A DNA stretch of 64,000 bases. Origin: Tricholoma matsutake (lineage: Eukaryota; Basidiomycota; Agaricomycetes; Agaricales; Tricholomataceae). The stretch lies in the NCBI GenBank assembly GCA_026075535.2, contig AP026547.1:2852001-2916000 (forward strand). Reading direction: 5' to 3'. Below, piece by piece: positions 11,400 to 21,998 of this stretch. Every line of letters starts with the position of its first letter. The first letter of the stretch is position 1. The position numbers and the translations under genes are program-made. Under the pieces are notes generated by a model. That model did no database searches and was not told the DNA's origin. It saw only the letters and a program-made list of their open reading frames with translations.

Positions 11400-12460
11400 T
11401 TGCGTGCTTCTGGCCTGTTCATGGCTTGAGAGGAAGCATCTCGATGTGAATTGCACCCAGAGAGTCTAGGCATCGCCAGTACTCCAGGAATGCCTGAGAA
11501 TGCCATCACCCAAACTTCTTCACTATATCTGGCAGCACCCCAGAGATGAGGTAGAAAGTGGTTCCACCAATCTGGAAGCAGTGCCCCATAATGCAGGGGT
11601 ATCCATTGCCTGTTGCTCTGAGGATTCTGTTGATGCAGTGTACAAACTTGGATCTGGTGAGCATTATGATGTTGTCATGTGCATCACAGTATGTGGCGAT
11701 GGGATGCTTGATGTTCAGCCTATTCTTGATAAAGTGCTTGTGGATGGCATGAATAGGGTCAAGAGGAGCTTCCTGGCATGGAATCCAGATGTTGTCACCT
11801 CTGGCCTTCTGAGTTTTAGACCATGGCAGGTGGAGGTTGCAGGCCCCATTCTTGGCTGTCAATTCTGCAATGTGCATGAATGTGGCATGCCTTCGAGGGT
11901 TGAATTTTCCCAGGTCCTGTGTGGGCAGCAAGATTTCACCACTGCATAGCTGACAGAAAAATGACAAAAGGCAGATTGCCCATATGCAAATGTCTGCGCC
12001 TGAGGTTCTGCTGAGTCTCTTGTTCAAGTCCTCAAGCATTGAAATTGTCATGGGTGCCCTCTTGCTGTGGAACAATGCTGCTGGCCTAAGTTCTTCCACA
12101 CCCTTCAGAGTCCTGCATAGATGGTCCCCTCCTAGCCATTACAGACCAAGACTTTCATGCTCTTTCCTTATCGCCAGTAACTTTGCCCCCACAATCCTCC
12201 CAGCCAGTCGCCCTGCATAGGAGGATGCCCAAGCAATGAGAATGTCCTCCCTTGCTGGGAGTGCATCACTCTTTCTGATTCTGAGACCCTCACAGAATGT
12301 CAGGAATTCTCGTAGTTGGCTAGCGTCTTTTCTCTGCATACTCTTGTTCACAGCCATGTCCTGCATGTGCTTGATCTTATCCACCAGGGCAGGAGGTAAC
12401 AAAGTGTCTGGGTGTGGTTGGGTCCTATGCATAGATGGGATGCGAGTGGTGTAGGGTCAG
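11400..12460 (-). pseudogene. DIRS-like tyrosine recombinase
   Basis: This is the tyrosine recombinase of a DIRS-like retroelement. The N-terminal SAM-like part (ASQLREFLTFCEGLRIRKSD) lies near 12270-12330. The catalytic part begins CSGEILLPTQDLGKFNPRRH and includes LHLPWSKTQKARGDN, then GHCFQIGGTTFY and finally SQAFLEYWR with the presumed nucleophile Tyr (about 11440). The expected HxxR arginine reads Gln (HCFQ), and an in-frame stop follows VKKFG, so the copy is inactive. It lies directly downstream of the RNase H in the usual RT-RNaseH-YR order. Confidence 0.75.
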
Positions 12461-12642
12461 TGTCAGCTGTAATGGTGGAGAGGTTTCCTGCCGTGAAGTT
12501 CAGCTAGCTGTGATAGGTTGCTCATATGCATGCTGGACATGTGGATGGATTGAATGTGTCAGAGAGGAGGCATCACAGTAGTGCTCAATGTAGTGGGAAT
12601 TAGAGGTGTGACTTTATTGCCAGTCACGCATGTGTATAATGA

Positions 12643-13128
12643 TTAATGAACACTTGCCCCCCACTGTAGTCTTGGGTCATGGTAATCTACTGCTTTATAT
12701 ATGAATTTTGTTAGGTGAAATGGTATCTTAGGTGGAAATGTGAGCAATGAGTCTTTCCCCAGGAAAACACCTCTCAATGGGCCATCTGCAGGATTCTCTG
12801 AGGTCAGTATCCATGTGGTGGATATCCACAGATTGTGATCTTGAATGAGCCTGACAATTTCATGCAGTATCATGTTTTGTTGGGTGCCCTGCAATCTTCC
12901 TGCTTCCAGAGCACCCACAACCCCCTTGTTGTCAGAGCACACAATTATGTGGCACTCTGTGAATCTCCCTGTGATGAGTGTCTGAACAGCCAATTCGACT
13001 GCCACCATCTCTGCCCATCTGATCTCGCGACCTTCTGACAGCCATCCCTCTTTATACTGCCATGCAATCCACTTCCTGTAAAGGATCAGGCCAATGCCCC
13101 ACCTGGTTGATGCATCCACAAACACTCT
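12643..13128 (-). pseudogene. DIRS-like RNase H domain
   Basis: The frame starts ENRVFVDASTRWGIGLILYR and continues through GREIRWAEMVAVELAVQTL and HIIVCSDNKGVVGALEAGR, which hold the D-E-D residues of retroelement RNase H. It ends with KAVDYHDPRL. At its 5' side the frame is cut at 13129-13136 (GTTCTCAA) by an inverted terminus. The missing reverse transcriptase continues in frame at 51962, 38.8 kb away. Confidence 0.75.
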
Positions 13129-13136
13129 GTTCTCAA

Positions 13137-13157
13137 TAAGGCATGACATGGGTACAG
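13137..13157 (+). repeat. Left terminus of the 38.8-kb insertion
   Basis: TAAGGCATGACATGGG starts here. It is the inverted partner of ...GTGTCATGCCCTA ending at 51961. The flanking 8-mers are GTTCTCAA (left) and GTTTCCAA (right, 51962-51969), which differ by two transitions. Confidence 0.6.
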
Positions 13158-14480
13158 TGATAGGTCCACTATGGCAGCAGAGCTCTGAAATCAAGATATC
13201 ACACTTGGACACCTCCTTCCCAAAGTTCTACAATTTTGCAAATGCTTACGAATGCCTACGAATGCATGAAACAATGAAACAACACTTCAAAACGTTTCGA
13301 AAGACTTCAAATCATTTTGAATGACTTTGGCCGCCGTATTCCTATCATACCAAACCTCAAACACACGCTCCCACCATTACACACACTAACACATCGTGTT
13401 CCCGCCACCACAAACACAAAGAAACACAACGGCTAGCAACTTAGCATGCATTGAGGCGCTTTTCGACATATTCATGATTTATTGGAACCACAAGACAAGG
13501 AGATTGATATATCATGTATATGGCATGTTTTTTTTCTTATCATTTTCTCATTTACTTCGTGATTTCGACACCTTGTTCACTGCCTCACGTTTACCACATG
13601 TTTTGCCTCATGGCCTTTTACCTTATTAGTACTATCTCTCTAAAACATATATAGTTTGGTGTATTTACTGTTGATAGAGCCAGAAAATCATCTTCTCACA
13701 TCGCCTATTGTCTGACTTAAGGGTTTAACTCTTGAGTTTTAGCTCAGTCTTCGCCCAAACTCACTCAAAGTATTCTGTGAACTACATTGTTTTGCCACAT
13801 CGACTCTCGAAACTCTTGTCACATTGCCTATCTGTTGTGTCATCATCTCTTACCTTGCTTTCAACTATTGTCACCATCTCCCAAACTTGTGAAACCATTT
13901 CAGAGATTCTTGAACTTCTCCACATTGCTGCTAAACTCTCTCGTATCATTTCGGAACGCTTTGTAGTGTTTTGCATTACTTCAGATGGCTTCGCAGAACT
14001 TCACACAGTTTAATATGGCTTCGCAATGTCATACAGTACATTTACCAGCCTTTGGATAATGCAGTAATATTCAGTACCACCTTGTAACCTTTCTCTGACT
14101 TGTGTTATATCTCCTAAGACCTGTTTAGTTGGTTTTGGTTGAGTTTCTGGGTTGAGCATCATCATTCTGGAGCCCACCATGAGGGGTTTCTGAATCATTT
14201 CATCACCTAATCCATCTCAAATCTCCCAGCTTAGGCCAACCCAAGCCAGAAACCTCCAAATCGACACTCGCCACGCCTTCGAATCTCTCAAACAATTGGG
14301 AGATATCCTAATTCCAGTATCTGAAGCAGAATCGACACATCGTCGACTATTTCCCTCACCCATTCCATTGTCTTCATCTTCATCTTCTACTTCTTCATCC
14401 TCAGCTTCTAGCGCTTCATTCATCTTTCCAAATACATCAACACCGCTACCATCTATCACCCAAGTCCTAACCCCTACCCC
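13158..14480. other. No gene recognised
   Basis: This AT-rich stretch contains T-rich and AAC/TTC-rich simple sequence and no motif-bearing frame. A TCTTCATC-rich segment at 14360-14420 may belong to the leader of the following gag. Confidence 0.4.
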
Positions 14481-14489
14481 AAGAGCTAT

Positions 14490-15868
14490 CGCACTCATGA
14501 CTACACAAGCTACTATGCCAGCTCGTGGACACTCCACGGCTCTGAAGTTTGATCCTACTCAGCCTTGAGAACTTCAGAGATACTTTAACGAACTCAAAAT
14601 GCTGTTTCCAACATGCACAATTATCGATTCCGAAGATATGAAGAAGCATGCCTGTCAATACGTCGACATTGATACCTCCGAACTTTGGGAGTCAATCCCA
14701 GAATATGATGCAAGGGTTTCATTCAATGAATTTTGTATAGCTATCCACAAGTTGTACCCTGGATCCGAAGATGACTGCAAGTGGTCAATCACCGATATGG
14801 ATAAACTGATCGGTGAACAACTTCGCATTGGTATCTACGATGTGAATGAATTAGGATCATATTACAGGTCCTTCTACAATATCACTAAGTTCCTCACCAC
14901 AAAAAATTGACTTTCGGCAGCCAAACAAAGCAGAGCCTTCGTTTGCAGCTTTCAACCAGGATTATGGATGCAAATCGCACGCCGTCTAGAACTCAAATTC
15001 CCTGACCACTACCCAGACAACCCCTATCCTCTTGATGACATTCATGCTGCTGCGAAATTTGTTTTAGCAGGTACTACATCATCATGAACTCCCTCGGCCT
15101 CAACTTTGCAAGTCCCATCCTCATCCTCAGCTTCGACCTCTATCCCTACTACCTCTACATCATCACCACAAAAACAAAACAGAGGATTTATCAATGATTC
15201 TCAAGAAATTTGCGACCACTCTTGTCACGGCCTTAACAGGAGCTCGACCCAACAATAACAACAACAATTCCCCCCATGTTAATCAAGGGTTTCACCAGGA
15301 CCAACTCGAAAATTTAGTTTGTATTTTCTGCGGTCTTTCGGGACACTTCATTAGTGATTGTTTGGTCTGCCAAATGTATATTAATGATGGAAAGTGTAAG
15401 AAGAATGCCAAAGGAAAAGTTGTGCTTCTGAATGGACAGTTCATGCCACGAAACATCCCTGGGCGTTGCATCAAAGATTGCATCGACGAATGGATCTGTC
15501 GAAACCCAGACATAAATATCATCCCTGCCCTCATGTACAGTATTGCCCCTTCCCCCACTCCAGCTCCTGCTCCTAGGGGAATCTACCAGATCACGGACAT
15601 GAATACTGCAGCTGATATTTGTATTGCTCGCTTAGAACAAGAATTATATGCATTACAAAGTGGCCGAAACTTCACTCGATATGAACCTGGTCCAATCGCA
15701 GCCCCTGTGATTCAGCCATTGATTTCGTCCACAGCTCCATCAGCAGAACCAGTAGCCCTTCCCACTCCAACATACTGTCCATTAAATCCTGATGTTGGTC
15801 ATGTCATAAGCAATATTTGGGTGGGAGTCGACAATGGTAAGGCCTCAAGGATTAGAAACACAGTGTAA
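14490..15868 (+). pseudogene. Ty3/gypsy-type gag relic
   Basis: The relic starts around MTTQATMPARGHSTALKFDP (14498). It contains a capsid-like segment, HACQYVDIDTSELWESIPEY then KLYPGSEDDCKWSITDMDKL, and a zinc knuckle CIFCGLSGHFISDC of CX2CX4HX4C type (15321-15362). Stops at 14566 (TGA) and 14908 (TGA) fall where arginine would be expected (CGA to TGA), and the frame shifts near 15190. The family is a common agaricomycete retroelement gag, recognised from memory. No protease, reverse transcriptase or LTR follows. Confidence 0.65.
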
Positions 15869-15907
15869 AGAGGGAGCATGGGATAAACATCAGGGAGTAA
15901 TAGGAGC

Positions 15908-17764
15908 TCATCCAAAATGGTTGTAGAAGGTCTTCACACAAAAACGAGTAATCTCATCCTCAAGGTCTTCGATCTCCCATTCTGTCCATTGAATTTTCTT
16001 TGCAAGAATGATTGGCGGGACTTCTCCTTTCCATGTGGTGATCACCTTCTTCAACGCATGTAAATATACAGATCTAGGCTCCCAGTACACATTCCCTAGA
16101 CCATGATTGGCTGCACCCAAGTCTGCCACCAGCAACAATGCAGATGCTCCACCTGGAAAGCAGGCTCTGATGAGTTCTTGACGATCATCGCTGGTGTTGG
16201 TTGTGACCCACGCATTGAGAGCAAGGAGCTCAAACCTAAAGCTAAGCTCGGCCAGTTCCCAAAGAATTTCTTCATGCTCATGGTCGCCTAACAAATTGAC
16301 AATGCTACCATTCCACATCAGTTGACTGCCATGCAATTCTGCAAAGCTAACTCCATATGCCATCAACGAATCATCCATAAATCGCTGTGTGGTCTCCCAC
16401 AGTTTGGTGCTTTTCGTACTCGAAGCGCCTGCTTTCTTTTCACCAATGAGCGAGAAGGTTGCACCAAAGACTATTAGGGATTGCCAATGCAGTGGAATTG
16501 TGAGTGCTGACCCAGTAGATCATAGCTGTATGAAATTTGAGCCAGCTTTGGAAATAGGCATCTTGACATTCTTTGTTTTGAACCGCAATGAACAAAGCAG
16601 GCTCAGGAAAGACATAACCCTCTGCCATTGTGGGTGGAGGATTTTGGGGAGTAAAACCTGAAAGAGCCTTTTGCCAGCTCGGAATTGGTGATGGTAAGAA
16701 TGGGCTTTTGAGATCTTCAAATTTATTCTGCCCACTTGGTGGCATCTTGGGAATATTAGAATTCTTTTTGGCATCTGTAACCATGGACATGTAAGCCAAA
16801 ATCCTTATTCATTACAATAGAAACCTACATGGGCTATAAAGCTGCTTGCATACTTCACGTTTAGAGATCTCCTCATGTGGCAGTGGAAGGATACTAGTTT
16901 CGGCGCGGATGGACTGAACGGATTCAGATACTGCAGATAATGTTGGACATGTCTTGCTATCGCTTGATATTTGTTGATGTAATCACCATTTCCACAATAG
17001 ATAGTGGGATGCAAAGGATGAGTGGCTGGGCCAAGAGGGATGGATTCATCTCCCAGTCCTTGGACAGGTGCAAGCGCCCTCACGTGAATCAAGGAGAGCA
17101 CTGAGAATGGCCTCACGAGCCAAACTGGGATGCCAGCCCGGAAAAAGAGATTGCACACCATAAGATCCATAGTAAAAACCCCCCTGACTTTCGCTGTGGT
17201 GGGAGGATATGTCTGCATTGGTGCAGGTGGTTCATTCAATAAGAGGATTGAGCAAAAGTAGTTGTAGTAGTTGAGAAGAGCTGTTAATTCTATATAAATT
17301 CTCTGCGTTTCATGTACAGTGAGTTGCATGCAACAAAGGTCCATTGAAATGAATTCAAGGTGATGTAAAAGATTCTCCAAAATGACAGTAAGCTGGGAAA
17401 CTAGGAGCTCCTTTGAAAATTTTGATTGTGCAGTGCATTTTAGAAGAGCAATACACAGTCGTTGCATCAGGAAAAACTTGAAAATGTTGAGTTTTCCTAT
17501 TCCTGTGAGGACGCCATCATCCTCCACAAAATTGTGATGATCTGGCATCCACTGCATGATCAATAATGGTTTGGTTGGGATGCATGGAAGGTGAGGATAT
17601 TCAGGTACCCATGGCTGCGGCCATTGAAGTGGGTCATCATCCCTGAAGCGAAGGTTCATCCTCAAAAAAAGACTATGATCACCACCCAGAGGAGGATTGA
17701 AAATGATTTTTGTATTCGGACTGGTAACTATATACATACTGTCCACCACATACGATGGCACCAA
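15908..17764 (-). CDS. Uncharacterised repeat-associated agaricomycete protein
   Basis: The gene reads in two or three exons on the minus strand. The first long exon (17764 to about 16855) contains DHSLFLRMNLRFRDDDPLQW, GLGDESIPLGP and HPTIYCGNGDYINKYQAIAR. A GTATGC donor near 16855 leads to a second part with SFQVLLP-type frames and MAEGYVFPEPALFIAVQNKE (about 16630). The last part includes EILWELAELSFRFELLALNA and WTEWEIEDLEDEITRFCVKT (about 15930). I recognise it as a protein family that recurs in many copies in agaricomycete genomes next to transposons; its function is unknown. It converges on the gag relic. It could be intact if the intron model holds. Confidence 0.5.
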
Positions 17765-17904
17765 CTAAACCATCGGAGGAGACTGCGCCTACAAGAACAA
17801 GTAATTAGGTATACCATTAGTCTAGCCAGTGATCAATGTTACTCACACCCTAAATTTGCCGAGGCATGGAATTTTAAGCTTTAAGCTTGTAACTGTTGAT
17901 TCTG

Positions 17905-18075
17905 TACCCATCTTGTCTCTTGTCTCTCATCTCCTCTTGTCTCCTCTCTTGTCTCCCCTCTCCCCTCTCTCCTCTCCTCTCTTGACTCTTGTCTTCCCTC
18001 TCTTGACTCTCAACTCTCGTCTCTGTCTCTCATCTCTCATCTCTCATCTCTCCTGTCTCATCTCTTGTCTATTGT
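17905..18075. repeat. TCTC-rich microsatellite
   Basis: This is an imperfect CTCTTGTCTC / CTCATCTCT array of about 170 bp on the + strand. Confidence 0.85.
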
Positions 18076-18598
18076 CTCACCTCTAGATCTGTAGGCCGCA
18101 TTCCTCTCCTTGGGTAGATGTTCTACATCACCCTAACAACCTGATTTGGCATCGGTTGTTTCTTCTCTTGCGGTGTCAGCCCTTGTCAAGCCCTTGAGGC
18201 ATCCATGGTTCTGCTTGTCTGATCTCAGTTTTCCTTGGGTCCAGTGACTTGATCTGGCATCAGTCATTTCCTGGATTGGCTCATGTTCATCAACCCTCCT
18301 CAAACCTCTGGTGGGTTTCCAATGCTTCCAGTGTGATTCCAGTGTGTTTCATTAATATTGGTAAGTAATCCATATTCCCCCAAGATTCCCATTGACTGAT
18401 GCTCACTCTCATTCAAGCTCTGAGTTCATTTCTTAACCTCAAGTCTAGACTTCCATCATTTGGCATGCATGTCGACGACAGATGTGCATGGGATCTATGG
18501 ACCAGAGTTGCCTGTCTCTAGCTTCACAAGAAGATGGTAGAGCATTGCACAAGAACAGAAAGATTTGAGGAGAGCAAAATGTACGCTTTTTTTTTCTT
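18076..18598. other. No gene recognised
   Basis: I see only two diverged copies of a GATYTGGCATCRGT-containing segment (18143 and 18252). There is no coding signal. Confidence 0.4.
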
Positions 18599-18599
18599 A

Positions 18600-18637
18600 A
18601 GATAGGCAACACTCATTTCCAGCACCCTTATGTAAGC
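18600..18637 (+). repeat. Copy B terminal inverted repeat (3' side of gene)
   Basis: This is the inverted partner of 21719-21756 with one mismatch in 38 bp. A TA dinucleotide immediately precedes it. Confidence 0.9.
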
Positions 18638-18721
18638 TGATAAGTAAGCGCCAAGGCTGGCCAAATGTTGGCTGCAAAAATTTTTCAAAAAAAAGTTGAA
18701 GGTACAGGAGAGTCTCTACAG

Positions 18722-21512
18722 GCTGGCGACCATATCAACATTGGCTCGCCTGACTGCTGCAGCCATCACAGGTGGAAGGATGCGATGACCGTGGTATTTA
18801 CAGTTGGCCCATGCAGCTTCTGCACCAGACAAACCCTGGTCATACACAGACATGAAACGTGCCAAACGATTCATGTATCTGTATAACACTAATCAGCACA
18901 ACATGAACATACACTGTAACTAAAACAAGCTTACCTTCTCATTTGGAGAAGAGGAACATCATTGAGGCAATTCAGCGTATTTTTTTCCATCTCGACAATG
19001 TTAGCCATGCAAGCCGTAATGCAATATTGAAGCTTTGCAGTGCCCCAGTATTGCTCTATGAAATTGAGTTCACAGTGATACTTCAGGTAAAAATCACAAA
19101 TATGCCTGTGAGAGGTGACAAATTCTTCAAGCTGTGATTTCTGCGAAACAAAATCAGGTTGTGTGAACAGAATGCACCTGCAGCAGCAGTTGGTATGGCC
19201 AGGCTTGCACTTGAACCCTTCGCATTGTGCTAGAAGTCCATCTGCAGGCCAAAGACCACGTTCCTTGATAATCTCTTCCATTCCTTTGAACCATCCGGCC
19301 ATTGTTGGATGATCGTTGGGGTAATATAATTCTTGAGTACTGCCGTCAGAAGAAAAGGTTGCATTGCGCATCCGGGTGCCACCCTTGCGATGCCTCCAAC
19401 CGTTATTTGGATTCTTGGGCATTTTCTGGGCAGAGAGTGCGTCATTGGCACATTTCTGATGGCTTGGTGCATTGTCGAAGAGCCACAGACTAGTTGCGAA
19501 GCCATTTGTTTGGCCTTCGAAGATGTCGATCGCGTTGTCTACCTGCTTGATAAGATCATCAGCAGTGAAATAACTGTCCCAATTCTTCCCTGCTTTAAAA
19601 ACAATTTGTGCTTCCCTGTCAAGTACAGCTCATCAGGACCAGTGACACTGTGCAGACAGAAATGATTCACTCATCCCCATCTGTCAACCTTCCCCATTCC
19701 GATGTCAAAAAATCCGAGACCATCAACGACACACCTTCACCTTTCTTTTGTGGAGTTGCTTTATCACCTTTGTATGACCAATGATTTTGCCTCTGATCGT
19801 TCTCGTAAAAGGTGGACTCATTGTGAGTGACAAGGATCAGCTTGAAGTGCCCATCTGAGACATGGAAACCTGCGGGGATCTTGTCAATGTTACCATCATT
19901 GTTGCAAGTTGTCATCCTGAGCTCATACCCCTTCCATCTCTTGATAAAGTGTTCCCGATACTCGACAACATCCTCGCACTCATGTCCATCGATATACATA
20001 CCATTCTTTCTCCTGCCATACCGCCAACCCATCCTATGCAACCAGTGTTGTGCTGTCTGAACTGTGATGCTTTGCTTCTTTGCTCCCACGGCCTCTAGCT
20101 TTTCTTGCATTACTGGTGTTGAAACAAAGTCCACAATATCTTGTGCTCAGATGTAGCCATTCTTTGCAATGCCTTGCAAATGAAGGTGTATTGCCTGTGC
20201 AAAATCCTTGTCCTCGAGGATAGACGCCCGAAACCGTCCATATTGATGGAATGGAAGTTTTCCTTGGCTCAGGAACTGATGAAGCCATGTTTGTAAGTTT
20301 CTCGCATGATGAGGGCCATGCCCCTGTGATCTTGACACAATTAATGAGGCCTCACGCCAGGTGTAGGAGAGTTCAGGATTGAGATAAAGGTTTAATGCAC
20401 CCACCATTCCAGTCATGCGCACACGGAATACCACATCAATTTTCTTGTCCTTACTCATTACGGTGAGTGATGCACGTGCCCATCAAAGGGCGGGAAAATC
20501 TTTGCAGTGCAATTGGTCAAGTGCTGCATCAGATGCAGTTGCAGGAGTATTGTCTTGCAGTTTCTGACCATCTCGGAGCTGCTGCAAAAGTTCTGCAAAG
20601 ACATGGCAAGGGTCTTGCATTGTTGGGATTCTGCAGGGTTTGGTGGGCTTTCAGGTTTGTTTTCGAGTTTTAGCTCATCTGGGTGGGGATCTGTTTCCTA
20701 TTAAGTTCACAGTCAATAACTGAGTAGTTCTTCAAATCTGCAGTGCTGACTGTTTGCTCCAATGTGCCTGTCTTTGGTGAACTCGCTATGGTCTCAGGCT
20801 CCGAGTCACTGGAGATTGATTCTGGCTCCAATTCATCAGATAGGATCTGCGGAATCTTTGCTGGACTGCTCTTCCCCTTTCCAAACCATCTATCAATTGA
20901 TACATATCCCTTCTTCTTGAGAATGTGCATGTTTTGCAAATGCCTCCACTTTGTCCTGTCTGAGTTTCCAAGGTACCGTTTTGGCCGCTTATTTCCCTTC
21001 TCTCTCTCCCGTTCAGTTTCCACAGCAACTGCTTGAGCTTTCTGTAGTGCTTTGACGAAAGCTTCCAGCTTGGAAATTTCTTTGATCTCCATGTCATCTT
21101 CTTCTCTGCTGAGATCATCTTCATCATCAGACTCATCATCTAGATCTGGCAACCCATCCTCCCCCAACTCTTCAAACCACATGAAAATCTCGACAAGATC
21201 TGGATCTACAACAGGTTCTTGTAATCCTAAGTTGCTGATTGATCTCTCACTGTGGCAATTGTGCAGATGACATGGCAGCACTGGTGCATCCTCGTGCTCA
21301 ACATCCTCCATGTAGGCCTTCTGAGATTGCTTAGAACTCATGGAGAGATTCTGAATGCAAGATCTAGCAGCTTTGGACTTCAATGGCATGATAGAAGCCT
21401 GAATATTGGGAGATCTGCGACCCTCCTCCTGCTCATTTCTTCCTTGACATATCTTGTGTGGTGTCATGTGACCTGGCCAAAGTACTGGCGGCACATTTTT
21501 GAGTTGTGCCAA
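18722..21512 (-). pseudogene. IS630/Tc1/mariner-like transposase, copy B
   Basis: The N-terminal exon (21512 to about 20670) carries an acidic region (DDESDDEDDLSREEDDMEIK) and the basic segment KGNKRPKRYLGNSDRTKW also seen in copy A. An intron then leads to 20458 and the HTH-type region, followed by MGWRYGRRKNGMYIDGH. The first catalytic Asp is changed to Asn (VTHNESTFY, about 19820). The second lies in LFDNAPSHQ (about 19460) and the Glu in CELNFIEQYWG (about 19040). A TGA replaces Trp in GY-I-W-AQD (20150). A C-terminal exon (about 18870 to 18722) codes LSGAEAAWANCKYHGH. The gene is inactive but well preserved. Confidence 0.75.
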
Positions 21513-21718
21513 TCTGGTTCAATAATCTCAAAAAGCCTTTTGACAAAAAATTCTATACCCCATTTTGTAAACCTTACTACTCTATCAGAAGGTGAAAATC
21601 CTTAAATGTTTTTGCAGGGGGTTGGTGACAGGTATCATAGCTACAATTCTCTGAGGTTAGAATAGTGAAAAGAGCAATGTGTGATGGACAGAAGGTGTTG
21701 CAGAAAGTGATGTTTTAT

Positions 21719-21756
21719 GCTTACATAAGGGTGCTGGAAATGAGTGTCGCCTATCT
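21719..21756 (-). repeat. Copy B terminal inverted repeat (5' side of gene)
   Basis: It starts GCTTACATAAGGGTGCTGG and ends CCTATCT before the TA target site. The same sequence, with more changes, marks the right end of copy A near 9481. Confidence 0.9.
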
Positions 21757-21998
21757 TATCTTACCATCATTTCTCCTGTAACACTTCACACACAGCACTG
21801 GAATCTTCAAATGACCCTTACACTTGTTCCATTATTTGTCTTTGCAAGCTGTTACTAATGCCTTCTGGTGCCTCAAATCACCATCTTCTTTCCTGGATCT
21901 TAGTCTGACCCATCTCAAAAATGGATCATAGTTCCGATGCTTCCATGAATGTCTTTGTTATAAAATAAAAACTCTTCATCATCATTTTTTACTGCCTC

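Larger units (their letters stand above)
18600..21756 (-). mobile_element. IS630/Tc1/mariner-like transposon, copy B, complete ends
   Basis: The element is 3157 bp and is flanked by TA (18598-18599 and 21757-21758), the Tc1/mariner signature. The TIRs are 38 bp: AGATAGGCAACACTCATTTC... at 18600-18637 and the reverse complement at 21719-21756, with a single mismatch. It encodes one transposase on the minus strand with several introns. It is longer than classical Tc1/mariner elements (1.2-2 kb) because of a long acidic N-terminal region. Confidence 0.85.

Noticed and set aside
11500..11949. Plus-strand frame of 149 codons
   Set aside because: It is antisense to the tyrosine recombinase, whose motifs are clear on the minus strand.
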